Assembly: GCF_001457815.1 (NCBI RefSeq)
Contig: NZ_LN898221.1
Span: 515,053-579,052 of the forward strand
Length of the DNA stretch: 64,000 nucleotides
Reading direction: 5' to 3'
Origin: Vitreoscilla massiliensis
GTDB taxonomy: Bacteria; Pseudomonadota; Gammaproteobacteria; Burkholderiales; Neisseriaceae
Shown: positions 35,330-45,056 of the stretch, piece by piece
How positions within the stretch are numbered: position 1 is the stretch's first letter
How the letters are laid out: each line of letters starts with the position of its first letter
Made by a program: the position numbers and the translations under genes
The notes under the pieces: generated by a model
Databases searched by the model: none
What the model was told of the DNA's origin: nothing
Seen by the model: only the letters and a program-made list of their open reading frames with translations

Positions 35330-36571
35330 TTATTCACTGGCTTTGATGGCCGCTCCGATGTAGGCAAAAGTCTCTTTTTCACTGCGTTCTACTTCTGGCT
35401 CAGGCCAAGTGCTCCATACCACTGCCACGGTTTTCTTGGCAGGGTTGATGTACAGGTATTGGCCGAAAATACCGACGGCGCTGAACGCACCATCGCCATG
35501 CTCGGCCGTGGCCTTATCACCTTTCGGCAAAATCCACCACTGTTTGTGGTAGCCCAAATCGTATTCACCATCGTAGAGCTTACCTGGGTACAAATGAGAT
35601 TCCGGAGACACATCGGCGATGCTGGCCACCCAACCTTGTGGCAACACGCGTTTGCCATTGATGACACCATCGTTCAAGATGAATTGGCCAAAACGGGCAT
35701 AATCACGCAAAGTGGCACTGAAGCCTGAGCTGGCGATTTCAGTCCCATTGGGTGATTCCAATTGCCAGAACGCTGGCGTTTGCATGCCCAGTGGCCCCCA
35801 AATTTTTTCCGACAAATACGCCGATGAGGTTTTACCGGTCGCGCCTTTTAAAATCTCGGCCTGTAAATACGATTCACCAGTGCTGTAATTGAAAGTACTG
35901 CCTGCGGGATGGATGCGCTTTAAACCCGCCATCACCGCCACAATGCCGCCCGGTTGTTGCGCCAATTGCGCATTGAACATCTGACGACGGTCAGATTTGG
36001 GATCGCGGTAAGTCTCGTTCCATTTCACCCCTGAACTCATGTCCAATACCTGCCCCACGCTCACACCTTCATACGAACTGCCTTTGAGCGCCGGTACATA
36101 ACGCGTGACCTCATCATTCAAACTGCCAATTTTGCCATCGGCCACGGCCGCGCCGATTAAGGTCGAGGATATGGATTTGGCTATCGAGAACGAGGTCCAA
36201 CGGCTGTCTGGCGTGTTGCCTTGCGCATAGCGCTCGACCAAGATTTTGCCATCGCGCATTATCAACAAACCCGCCACTTGATTGCGGCGCATAAACACAT
36301 CGGTATTGATGTCTTTGCCATCGACAGCATAACTCACAGGCAATTCTTCGGCCGATGTACGCAACACCAAAGGCTTGCCGCCTGCAGCCACGCTGCGCGT
36401 GGGATACAAAAAATTCATATTGCGGTAAGTCGGTGCCTGTTCTTGCGCCGACAAGCCATACAAATTGTCGGCAGTGCCGATATATGGCTCGGATTGCGGC
36501 GGCGGGCTTAAGGCCAAGACAGAAAAAGAACAAGACAACAAGGCAAGGCTGAGCAAAGACGGCTTTAACAT
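35330..36571 (-). CDS. Serine hydrolase of the class C beta-lactamase / NylB type
   Basis: A 413-residue exported protein with a signal peptide (cleavage near residue 21). The SxxK motif is Ser129-Ile-Ala-Lys132. A Tyr-Ser-Thr motif (FNYSTGESY) and a HGDGAFSAVGIFGQ segment near the C-terminus complete the active site. Overall it is nearer to 6-aminohexanoate-dimer hydrolase (NylB) and esterases than to true AmpC. The natural substrate is unknown; antibiotic hydrolysis is not implied. TAGGAG precedes the ATG. Confidence 0.82.
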   Translation of the reverse strand: MLKPSLLSLALLSCSFSVLALSPPPQSEPYIGTADNLYGLSAQEQAPTYRNMNFLYPTRSVAAGGKPLVLRTSAEELPVSYAVDGKDINTDVFMRRNQVAGLLIMRDGKILVERYAQGNTPDSRWTSFSIAKSISSTLIGAAVADGKIGSLNDEVTRYVPALKGSSYEGVSVGQVLDMSSGVKWNETYRDPKSDRRQMFNAQLAQQPGGIVAVMAGLKRIHPAGSTFNYSTGESYLQAEILKGATGKTSSAYLSEKIWGPLGMQTPAFWQLESPNGTEIASSGFSATLRDYARFGQFILNDGVINGKRVLPQGWVASIADVSPESHLYPGKLYDGEYDLGYHKQWWILPKGDKATAEHGDGAFSAVGIFGQYLYINPAKKTVAVVWSTWPEPEVERSEKETFAYIGAAIKASE

Positions 36572-36713
36572 AGGGACTCCTACAGAGTGTGTGAACGGTG
36601 TGCTGCTTGAATGATGTGCTGCTGTTTTAAGTCTTTTTATAGCTTCAGCATAAACAAATCGGCGCAGCCCGTCTAGGATAGTATTAAAGACCCTGCACAG
36701 AGAAAATACTTCA

Positions 36714-36748
36714 AATAAAAAACCCTGAGCGCAGCTGCGGCTCAGGGC
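36714..36748 (-). terminator. Rho-independent terminator of the VWA lipoprotein gene
   Basis: GCCCTGAGC/GCTCAGGG arms around a GC-rich loop, followed by a run of T on the minus strand. Confidence 0.82.
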
Positions 36749-36771
36749 TTTGTGGGCATAAGCTTAAGATT

Positions 36772-38418
36772 TTAAGGCGCTTGGTGACTGAGGCTTTGCG
36801 TTTTGCCAACCAAGTCGATAAACTCAGCGCGCAAGCCAAATGCGTCTTTGCCTTGCGCGCCTTTGGCTAAGCGCAACACATCGTCCCAGCTTTGTTTGCC
36901 GACCATGTCACCGCCGCGCAACAGCTGTCCATACGTGGCCACTGCCACGGTAAAACGCGTGTCGCTGCTGGCCCCACTTAAAGGCAAGCTGCCAGTGTTT
37001 ACAGGCCGGCTTAATAACACACTGCTGGATTTGCTCACTGGTTTGTAGCGCACATTCACCATTGCATACTCATTGGACAAATCGGTCTTGCTCGCCGCTG
37101 TTTGGTAACGCGACGGGCTGAGCCAACCTTGTTTGCCTTGCGGCACAAATTCATACAAAGCCGTCACCACATGACCTGCGCCTATGTCACCCGCGTCTTT
37201 GTTGTCATTGTTGAAATCCTCTTGCTTGAGCACGCGGTTTTCATAGCCGATTAAGCGGTATTGCGATACCGTGCTCGGATTGAATTCCACTTGGATTTTC
37301 ACATCAGAAGCTACGGTTGATAATGTCGACGACAATTGCTGTTGCAACACTTTTTTGGCTTCTTTTTCGCTGTCGATGTAGCTGTAATTGCCATCACCCG
37401 CATCGGCCAATTGCTCCATCAATTGCTCATTGTAATTGCCTGTACCAAAGCCCAAGGTGGTGAGCGAGATGCCGTTTTTGCGCTGCTCGGCCACACGCCC
37501 TTTTAAGGTGGCAAAATCCACCGTCCCCACATTAAAATCACCATCGGTGGCCATCAAAATGCGGTTGATGCCGTCTTTCAATTGGTGCTCTTTGGCGATT
37601 TTATACGCTTTTTCCATCGCATCAGCACCAGCAGTGCTGCCGCCTGCTTTGAGTTTGTCTATGGCCGCCAAAATGCTTGGTTTATCGCGCCCAGAAGCGG
37701 CCTGTAACACCACCTCAGTGCCCGAAGCATAAGTGACAATGCTGACCTTGTCTTCAGGCCGCAATTGCGCGGTTAATAAACGCAAGGTTTGCTTTACCAA
37801 ATCCAGTTTGTCAGGGCTGCTCATGGAGCCGGACACATCGACCAAAAACACCAAATTCGCTGGCGGCATCTGCGCTTTCTTTTGTTCTTGCGCTTCCATC
37901 ACAATGCGCAACAGTTTCGCGTCTTGCAGCCACGGCGAATCGACCACTTCGGTGGCCACGGCAAACGGATGCGGCTTTTGCGCCTGCAATTTGGCATCCA
38001 AAGGGAAATAATTGATGAGCTCTTCTACCCGCACCGCATTCACCGGTGGTAAACGCCCTTGATTCAAGAAACGGCGCACATTGGCATACGAACCGGTATC
38101 AACATCGGCGCTGAAGGTGGAAATCGGCTCTTTGCTCACCTCCTTAACTGGATTGTCGCTGATGGCGGCATAGCGTTCGGTGTCTTGGATTGGTATTCCC
38201 CGATTTGCAGTCAACGGCGCGGGCGCCATGCCTGTTACCCTGCCCATGGCCATAGAACTTGCGCGTGGGCTGGCAGCATAGAGATTTTTTTGCGCAATAC
38301 TGCCAGACAGCTGTATGCCGTCATGGGCATTCACTTCGGCCATATTCCTCGTTTGATGCTGCGCACACCCCCCTACCAAAGCCAAACCCACCGCCACCAC
38401 CAGTATTTTCATGCCCAT
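36772..38418 (-). CDS. VWA-domain lipoprotein (YfbK type, with DUF3520)
   Basis: A 548-residue envelope protein. The lipoprotein signal ends LVGGC (Cys18). Next comes a vWF_A-like N-terminal region (about 85-165: ISTFSADVDTGSYANVRRFLNQGRLPP and RVEELINYFP). The VWA domain carries the metal-binding DVSGSMS (about 195-205) and further loop residues ATDGDFNVG. The last third is the DUF3520 region. The layout equals E. coli YfbK, of unknown role. GGAG lies six bases before the ATG. Confidence 0.85.
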   Translation of the reverse strand: MGMKILVVAVGLALVGGCAQHQTRNMAEVNAHDGIQLSGSIAQKNLYAASPRASSMAMGRVTGMAPAPLTANRGIPIQDTERYAAISDNPVKEVSKEPISTFSADVDTGSYANVRRFLNQGRLPPVNAVRVEELINYFPLDAKLQAQKPHPFAVATEVVDSPWLQDAKLLRIVMEAQEQKKAQMPPANLVFLVDVSGSMSSPDKLDLVKQTLRLLTAQLRPEDKVSIVTYASGTEVVLQAASGRDKPSILAAIDKLKAGGSTAGADAMEKAYKIAKEHQLKDGINRILMATDGDFNVGTVDFATLKGRVAEQRKNGISLTTLGFGTGNYNEQLMEQLADAGDGNYSYIDSEKEAKKVLQQQLSSTLSTVASDVKIQVEFNPSTVSQYRLIGYENRVLKQEDFNNDNKDAGDIGAGHVVTALYEFVPQGKQGWLSPSRYQTAASKTDLSNEYAMVNVRYKPVSKSSSVLLSRPVNTGSLPLSGASSDTRFTVAVATYGQLLRGGDMVGKQSWDDVLRLAKGAQGKDAFGLRAEFIDLVGKTQSLSHQAP

Positions 38419-38649
38419 GTCTCGCTCCTGTCCTTAGTTATATAAGTAAAAACATTCCATTTGAATACATACTCTCGCACCAGTCTACCAAAACCTCCGT
38501 TTAAACCTCAAGCAATACAGACAATTATCCCGTCAGGGTTTAAAATACGCTACTTTACGCTGAGCCATGCAGCCATATGCTTGCAGCGACACCTTGATTT
38601 GCACGTTCCCATACCCAAATGGGCACCCTACCTGATTAGCTAAGAACCC

Positions 38650-41600
38650 ATGTCTTTTGATATCAAACAAACCCTAAGCCGCGACCGCCATTACTTACAA
38701 CAAGCCCTCAAGCGGCCTGAAAAATTTGGTGGCATCGAGGCGGTACAACAAAAATACCAACGCTCGCACGAGCGCTATTTGGCGCGGCTGGCGACTTTGC
38801 CCGTGCCCACTTACAGCGGCGATTTGCCGGTACATGAAAAACTGGCCGAACTCAAAACAGCCATAGACCAACACCAAGTGGTCATCATTGCCGGTGAAAC
38901 CGGCTCGGGAAAAACTACGCAAATTCCAAAAATCTGTTTGGAACTCGGGCGCGGTGTCGCCGGCTTAATCGGCCATACCCAGCCGCGGCGGTTGGCCGCG
39001 CGCGCCGTGGCCGAGCGCATTGCCGAAGAATTGGGCAGCAATATCGGTGAAGCTGTTGGCTATAAAGTGCGCTTCAACGACAAAACCCGGCCTGAAAGCC
39101 ACATCAAATTGATGACAGACGGCATCATGCTGGCGGAAACGCAAACCGATCGCTATTTGAGCCAATACGACACCATCATCATCGACGAGGCGCACGAACG
39201 CAGTCTTAACATTGATTTTTTGCTAGGCTATTTGAAAAACCTGTTGCCGCGCCGCCCCGATTTGAAAGTCATCATCACCTCGGCCACCATAGACTCGGAG
39301 CGTTTTGCACAGCATTTCGCCAGCCATGGCAAACCAGCGCCGGTAATCGAAGTTTCAGGCCGCACCTTCCCCATCGAAATGCGTTACCGACCGCTTGGCG
39401 ACGATGCCAATGAGGACGAAGAAGACATCACCATGATGGACGGCATTGTCGATGCGGTAGATGAATTGTGCCGCTTGGGCGATGGCGATATTTTGGTGTT
39501 TCTCGCCGGTGAAAAAGACATACGCGAGGCGGCCGAAGCCTTGCGCAAAGGCAACCGCCGCAATCTGGACATCTTGCCCTTGTTTGCGCGGCTGTCGGCG
39601 CAAGAACAACACCGCATTTTCCATCCGAATGGCCAGACGCGCCGTGTGATTTTGGCCACCAACATCGCCGAAACCTCGCTCACCGTGCCGGGCATACGTT
39701 TTGTCATCGACACCGGTTTGGCGCGGGTGAAACGCTATTCGGCGCGCGCCAAAGTCGAGCAGCTGCACATTGAAAAAATCTCGCAAGCGGCAGCGCGCCA
39801 ACGTGCTGGTCGTTGTGGCCGTGTTGCTGCTGGTGTGGCAATCCGATTGTATGCCGAAGACGATTTTAACAGCCGCTCCGAATACACCGACCCTGAAATC
39901 CTGCGCTCGAATTTGGCGGCGGTGATTTTGCGCATGGTCAGCCTGCAATTGGGCGATGTGGCGGCGTTTCCATTTTTGCAAGCGCCAGAGCAGCGCTACA
40001 TCAACGACGGTTTCCAAGTGTTGTTGGAACTCGGTGCGGTAGACGACAACAACCGCCTCACCAAACTGGGCGAGCAAATGGCCAAGCTGCCAGTCGACCC
40101 GAAAATTGCGCGCATGTTGCTGGCGGCCAAACGCCTGAACTGTGTGCCGGAAATCCTCATCATCGTGTCGGCCTTGTCGATACAAGACCCGCGCGAGCGC
40201 CCGTTTGAAGCGCGCGATGCAGCCGACAAAATGCACGAGCGCTTTAAAGACAAGGAGTCAGACTTCTTGTCCTACCTGTATTTGTGGGAATTTTTTGCAC
40301 AAACGCGCGCGCAAAAATCGTACAAACAAACAATGCAAGTGTTGCAACAACACTTCTTAAGCATTCCACGCATGCGCGAATGGCGCGAATTGCACCAGCA
40401 ATTGGAGCAAACCGCGCGCGAATTGGAATTGTTGCCCAAGGCCGGTGAGACCACGGACAAAGTCAGCAGTGTCAAAATCAACAAGCCCAATCCCAAGCTT
40501 CAAAAAAACGAGCATGCGGTTGATGACAAAACCCTCAATAAAATGCGCCAACATGGTGGCACCGAGGCCAGTTACGACCAAATCCACCGCGCTTTGCTCA
40601 CGGGTTTAATCGCCCAAGTCGGCCTGAAAGCACCAGAAAGCCACGAATACCAAGGCGCACGCGGCAGCCGTTTCCATTTGTTCCCAGCATCCAACCTGTT
40701 CAAGGCCAAGCCCAAATGGGTGATGGCAGCGGAATTGATGGAAACCTCCAAGCTGTACGCGCGCGATGTGGCCAAAATCAATCCCGAGTGGATAGAATTG
40801 GAAGCACCGCATCTGGTGAAAAAACACTATTTTGAGCCGCATTGGTCCAAAGAGCGCGGCGAAGTGTTGGCCTCGGAACGGGTGACATTGTATGGTTTAA
40901 CGGTGATGCCACGGCGCTTGGTCAGCTATGGCCGCATCGCGCCCGAAGAAGCGCGCGAATTGTTCATCCGCGGTGCGTTGGTCGAGCAGCAAGCGAATTT
41001 TCAAGACGCTTTTTTCAAACACAATGCGCGCTTGATTAAAGACATCACCGAGCTGGAACACAAATCGCGCAAGCAAGACGTGTTGGTCGACGACGAAGTC
41101 TTGTACGACTTTTACCAGCAGCGCATAGACGCGAACTATGTGCAGGGCAAAAAGACTTACCCCATCGTCGATGCGGCCAGTTTTCATGCGTGGCTGAAGT
41201 TACAGGCCGATGATAAGGGCTTGTATTTGAGTCGCGACGATTTGATGCAACACTCGGCCGCGCACATTACCGATGCGCAATTCCCCAAGACTTACAAAAC
41301 CGCCGATGGCGCGTTCAAGCTGACTTACCGCTTTGAACCGCACCACCCGCTCGACGGCGTCACCATGACCGTGCCCTTGCCGGTGCTCAACCGCCTGGAT
41401 GAGAAACAATTGGAATGGCTGGTAGCGGGTTTGATACGCGAGAAGCTGCAATTGCTGATTAAGGCGCTGCCCAAACAGGTGCGGCGTGTGTGTGTGCCCG
41501 TGCCCGATTTTGTTACCCGCTTCTTAGAGCGCGAACCGAATCAAGCCGAACCGATATTGCCGCAACTGGCGGCGTTTATCGCGCGCGAGTTTGGCGATGT

Positions 41601-42645
41601 GCGCATCTTGGAACAAATTGATTTTGACGCATGGGCAGCGGCCGAATTGCCGGCGCACTGTTATTTCAATTTCCGCGTCATCGACGATGGTGGCCAAGAA
41701 TTGGCAATGGGACGCAATTTACTGGCCTTGCAACAACAATTGGGCCATGCCGCCGCCGTCACCTTCAGCGACAATGCCAACGAGTTTGAGCAAGAGAATG
41801 TCACCGCTTGGACCATAGGCAAGTTACCCGATTCGATTAAATTCGCGCGCGGCAAACAGCAGCTCACTGGTTATTTGGGCTTGCAAATACAGGCCGACAA
41901 CAGCATTGCCTTAAAGCTGTTTGACACCGAAGGCGCGGCGGCAGAAGCGCATTTTCACGGTGTGATTGCGTTGATGGCCAAACAGCTGAAAGACCAGTTG
42001 AAAGACTTGAACAAAGGCTTGGCCTCGTTCACGCAAGTGGCGATGTTGCTCAAACACTTGGGTGTGGACGCGCTGCGCGACGACATCACCCGCGCTGTGT
42101 GTCAACGCGCGTTTATCGGCGACGATGATTTGCCGCGCAACGACAAAGACTTCAAAGAACAAATCAAGCGCGCGCGCAGCCGTTTGCCGGCGGTGAAAGA
42201 AGCGCTGAACAAGTATTTGCTTGAAGTGGCGCAAGAATACGCGCCGCTGGTATTGCGTCTGCAAAAACACCCATTAAAACACGTGTTGCAAACACAATTG
42301 GATGGCTTGATTTACGCCGGTTTCGCCAGCGCCACGCCGTGGAGCCAATGGCCGCATCTGGCGCGCTATTTGAAGGCGATGAATTTGCGTATGGACAAAT
42401 ACAGCGGCAACCCTGCCCGCGATGCCCAGCGCGAAGCCGACATCCACGCCTTGCAACAACAATGGCAGCAGCGCATGACCGATTTAAGCCGCAGCCACCA
42501 AGACATCGGCCATGATTTGAAAATGTTCCACTGGGGCATTGAAGAATTGCGCGTGTCTTTGTTTGCGCAAGAGTTGAAAACGCCGTATCCGGTGTCGGTA
42601 AAGCGTTTGCAAAAACAATGGACAGAAATCACACGCGTGGTGTGA
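38650..42645 (+). CDS. hrpA: ATP-dependent RNA helicase HrpA
   Basis: A 1331-residue DEAH-box helicase that in E. coli rescues stalled ribosomes. Motifs: GETGSGKTTQ (Walker A, about residue 82), TQPRRLAARAVAERIAEE (Ia), DEAHERS, SATID, and QRAGRCGR (VI, near 380). The HA2/OB-fold region follows, then the long HrpA-specific C-terminal half (DUF3418). Length and order are standard. It is divergent from the VWA gene and ends at a DUS hairpin. Several DUS-like variants lie inside. Confidence 0.96.
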   Translation: MSFDIKQTLSRDRHYLQQALKRPEKFGGIEAVQQKYQRSHERYLARLATLPVPTYSGDLPVHEKLAELKTAIDQHQVVIIAGETGSGKTTQIPKICLELGRGVAGLIGHTQPRRLAARAVAERIAEELGSNIGEAVGYKVRFNDKTRPESHIKLMTDGIMLAETQTDRYLSQYDTIIIDEAHERSLNIDFLLGYLKNLLPRRPDLKVIITSATIDSERFAQHFASHGKPAPVIEVSGRTFPIEMRYRPLGDDANEDEEDITMMDGIVDAVDELCRLGDGDILVFLAGEKDIREAAEALRKGNRRNLDILPLFARLSAQEQHRIFHPNGQTRRVILATNIAETSLTVPGIRFVIDTGLARVKRYSARAKVEQLHIEKISQAAARQRAGRCGRVAAGVAIRLYAEDDFNSRSEYTDPEILRSNLAAVILRMVSLQLGDVAAFPFLQAPEQRYINDGFQVLLELGAVDDNNRLTKLGEQMAKLPVDPKIARMLLAAKRLNCVPEILIIVSALSIQDPRERPFEARDAADKMHERFKDKESDFLSYLYLWEFFAQTRAQKSYKQTMQVLQQHFLSIPRMREWRELHQQLEQTARELELLPKAGETTDKVSSVKINKPNPKLQKNEHAVDDKTLNKMRQHGGTEASYDQIHRALLTGLIAQVGLKAPESHEYQGARGSRFHLFPASNLFKAKPKWVMAAELMETSKLYARDVAKINPEWIELEAPHLVKKHYFEPHWSKERGEVLASERVTLYGLTVMPRRLVSYGRIAPEEARELFIRGALVEQQANFQDAFFKHNARLIKDITELEHKSRKQDVLVDDEVLYDFYQQRIDANYVQGKKTYPIVDAASFHAWLKLQADDKGLYLSRDDLMQHSAAHITDAQFPKTYKTADGAFKLTYRFEPHHPLDGVTMTVPLPVLNRLDEKQLEWLVAGLIREKLQLLIKALPKQVRRVCVPVPDFVTRFLEREPNQAEPILPQLAAFIAREFGDVRILEQIDFDAWAAAELPAHCYFNFRVIDDGGQELAMGRNLLALQQQLGHAAAVTFSDNANEFEQENVTAWTIGKLPDSIKFARGKQQLTGYLGLQIQADNSIALKLFDTEGAAAEAHFHGVIALMAKQLKDQLKDLNKGLASFTQVAMLLKHLGVDALRDDITRAVCQRAFIGDDDLPRNDKDFKEQIKRARSRLPAVKEALNKYLLEVAQEYAPLVLRLQKHPLKHVLQTQLDGLIYAGFASATPWSQWPHLARYLKAMNLRMDKYSGNPARDAQREADIHALQQQWQQRMTDLSRSHQDIGHDLKMFHWGIEELRVSLFAQELKTPYPVSVKRLQKQWTEITRVV

Positions 42646-42651
42646 TACATA

Positions 42652-42686
42652 CGGCCTGTAAACTGCTGTATGGGGTTTACAGGCCG
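42652..42686 (+). terminator. DUS inverted pair after hrpA
   Basis: CGGCCTGTAAAC and its complement around an 11-base loop, seven bases beyond the stop. Confidence 0.7.
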
Positions 42687-42839
42687 CTTAATATACGCAT
42701 ATCGCATCATAATGGCTAGCTTCTTAATGCGAACGACGCAATGGTATCAATACAGCAGCAGCCATTGAAAACCCTGCGCAGACTTAAGCGATAGCAACAC
42801 TCAGTGACAGGCAACATCCTACACAACAAGGGGAAAACC

Positions 42840-43379
42840 ATGCCACATTTGGACATTTATTGGGCGACACCAGCGGTGTTTTGGCCAGACTCAGAAGCGT
42901 GGTTGGCAGCGCAAAAGCGCGAATTGCAAGCCACCGCCAGCGCAGCGCAAATGGACGTGCACATTCTGTCGCCGATAGACACGGCGCTGGAGCAAAAATG
43001 CTGTGTCGATGAATCGATATTTTTAAGCAATGTGGCGATGATACAGCAGGCGGCGTGCGTCATCGCCGATGTGTCGCCGTTTCGCGGCCTCGAGCCCGAT
43101 GTCGGCACCGCCTTACAAATCGGCATTGCCACACAGATGGGCAAAACAGTGTATTTGTATTCCAAACACGCCGAGCAAAGCTTACAGGCCGCTTACCAAG
43201 CACAGATGAACGCAGACGGTTATGTGATGTTCGATGGCAAACCGACGCAAGTGGAAGACTTCGGCCATCCGGTGAATTTGATGTTAATGCACGATATGGA
43301 CGGCAACACTCGCAAGGTATACACGAGCTTACAGGCCGCTTTTGCGCAGGTATTAAGCGATTTGGGTAAATCTGACTAA
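42840..43379 (+). CDS. Nucleoside 2-deoxyribosyltransferase-family protein
   Basis: A 179-residue cytoplasmic protein with the family pattern: IYWATPAVFW at the N-terminus, CVIADVSPFRGLEPDVGTALQIGIA in the middle (Asp and Glu typical of the active site) and FGHPVNLMLMHDM near the end. Members move or hydrolyse deoxyribose-base bonds; the exact substrate is unknown. AAGGGG six bases upstream sets the ATG at 42840. Two DUS copies are inside the frame, each read as Leu-Gln-Ala-Ala. Confidence 0.82.
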   Translation: MPHLDIYWATPAVFWPDSEAWLAAQKRELQATASAAQMDVHILSPIDTALEQKCCVDESIFLSNVAMIQQAACVIADVSPFRGLEPDVGTALQIGIATQMGKTVYLYSKHAEQSLQAAYQAQMNADGYVMFDGKPTQVEDFGHPVNLMLMHDMDGNTRKVYTSLQAAFAQVLSDLGKSD

Positions 43380-43466
43380 AATCATGGGTGGATAGAGAAC
43401 GTTAAAATATTTAACAAACCCTAGTACTTTATTGTTATTTTGATATGACAATCACAGGTTACTTTT

Positions 43467-44117
43467 ATGAATAAAAATACAGGATGCATGCTGATTACAA
43501 TAATCAGCATGCTGTTTGGATTGTTGATGATTGGACTCCTATACTTCCTACCTGAAAAACATGTTTATGTGCAAAAAAGCAATCCTCTTCATTCCAATGA
43601 TTTGATGAATCCGATTTCCAAAATCGCCCCCTCGAAATATCAGATTGAAAGCAAAGCCTTTAAGGTGGTTCAGCCTATGAACTTAGGAGGATCAAATCAG
43701 GAGCTATTGATTAAAGTCATTGATTCAAATGATTATTGTTATTTTATCAATGAATATGATAATTATATTTACCCATTGCTATTTGATTCAAAAGCCAACC
43801 AGTTTTTTTACAGAGTAAACTATGTCAATTTTCCAGATTTACCCCAAATTAAGTACTTAAAAGTTGGGGTAAAAGAACCTTTATATAATGTGTTATCCAC
43901 ACCAAAATCAATCAATGAACAACGAGTTTGGTTAAAATTGAGAAAATATCGCAAAAAGAAAGACTTAAATTCTTCCGTAGAGGAAATCTGTAGCTTAGCA
44001 CCCAAAGTTAATATTATTGCTATTGAATATGAAATTCATAATAAAGAGTACAAATATCAGGTTGATGAAAAGTACAATAGCAAATTAATAGAAAAACTAG
44101 AGTATGTCTTTGAATAG
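43467..44117 (+). CDS. AT-rich orphan gene, predicted membrane-anchored protein
   Basis: A 216-residue protein with one N-terminal membrane helix (about 8-28) and a Lys-, Asn- and Tyr-rich extracytoplasmic domain. I recognise no domain. Codon use is strikingly AT-rich compared with the neighbours, and no DUS copy lies in it. Both suggest recent acquisition. The start lacks a clear ribosome site. Confidence 0.6.
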   Translation: MNKNTGCMLITIISMLFGLLMIGLLYFLPEKHVYVQKSNPLHSNDLMNPISKIAPSKYQIESKAFKVVQPMNLGGSNQELLIKVIDSNDYCYFINEYDNYIYPLLFDSKANQFFYRVNYVNFPDLPQIKYLKVGVKEPLYNVLSTPKSINEQRVWLKLRKYRKKKDLNSSVEEICSLAPKVNIIAIEYEIHNKEYKYQVDEKYNSKLIEKLEYVFE

Positions 44118-44360
44118 CTGAGCCTGTAGGCTATTTTGAGTAAACTAGCATTATCACCGATGGGAGCATAAGCGGTCATCGAAGTGTATCGTAAACCCAT
44201 TCATAACCAAGCTCCAATTTTGAGTCAGTATCGTTAAAACCCGCACCTGCCATGACCTAACACGCCACAAAAATCCTAACCATGTGAATTTAGTGCGTTG
44301 GCTCAATACCACGCCACACCATTTCCGTTATGATGGGCATTTCAGCTTTTAGGAGTCACC

Positions 44361-44654
44361 ATGAAAATGTCTGCCACGCTGTCCTTGTTGCTGCTAACAG
44401 CCAGCCTCAGCGCTTGTGTGAGCCATCCCACCCAACCAGTCGTGACCTCTACCGAAGAACGCGCAGCCATTGCCCAATACGCACCGCCGCCGGCCGCCAA
44501 GCCTTATTTTGAACCGTTACCGCAAACTTCAGCACGCCCACCTGCGCGCAAGAACCAAACCGCGACCAATAAAACCAGCAGCAGCGGCAACGTCATCTTA
44601 TTGCATCGCCCCCACCGCACTTATTACCGTACGCCGGTGGTGTTGATACGTTAA
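44361..44654 (+). CDS. Small putative lipoprotein
   Basis: A 97-residue protein with a lipoprotein signal (LTASLSAC, Cys at about 19) and a short Pro-, Ala- and Thr-rich mature part ending in a basic, aromatic stretch (HRPHRTYYRTPVVLIR). AGGAG lies five bases before the ATG. No family recognised. Confidence 0.65.
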   Translation: MKMSATLSLLLLTASLSACVSHPTQPVVTSTEERAAIAQYAPPPAAKPYFEPLPQTSARPPARKNQTATNKTSSSGNVILLHRPHRTYYRTPVVLIR

Positions 44655-45056
44655 TTTAGCTGAATATGCACAAGAGCTAAGTCAGTCACTCTTGGGCTAT
44701 AAAAAACCTGTCACATGCATTCATAGACTGTGCGTGCACGATATTGAAACTCATTCAAGCAAGCGGCTTGCACGCTTATAAGCCATACTTGCATGCGCTT
44801 TAAAAATTCTAAGTGTTATTCAGTGTGTTTAACATTTAAAGCGGCCTGTAAACGTGTTACAGGCCGCTTTAAACTGTGTAGCAAACGGTCTATGGCCTCG
44901 TTAATTTAGATGACTTCATCCAAAGTTGGTGGTGATACTTTGCTATCTGAGTGTTGATTTCTCACCTGTGCACATCATTGCACTAATAGACAAATGTGCC
45001 GCAAATAATCAGATTGATTCTCCCAATGAGCATTGATTTGAGGTGAACTTGCCGTT
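44655..45056. other. Gene-free region
   Basis: About 400 AT-rich bases containing one DUS hairpin and nothing else that I can name. Confidence 0.4.
44835..44873. terminator. DUS inverted pair, 17-base stem
   Basis: TTTAAAGCGGCCTGTAA and its complement around a five-base loop, in the gap between the small lipoprotein and the convergent orphan membrane gene. Confidence 0.7.

Noticed and set aside
35330..36571. Calling the serine hydrolase an AmpC resistance enzyme
   Set aside because: The active-site context is nearer to NylB-type hydrolases and esterases; no ampR neighbour.
36772..42645. DUS-rich genes as a CRISPR array
   Set aside because: Repeats are short, irregularly spaced and inverted; there are no spacers of even length and no cas genes.
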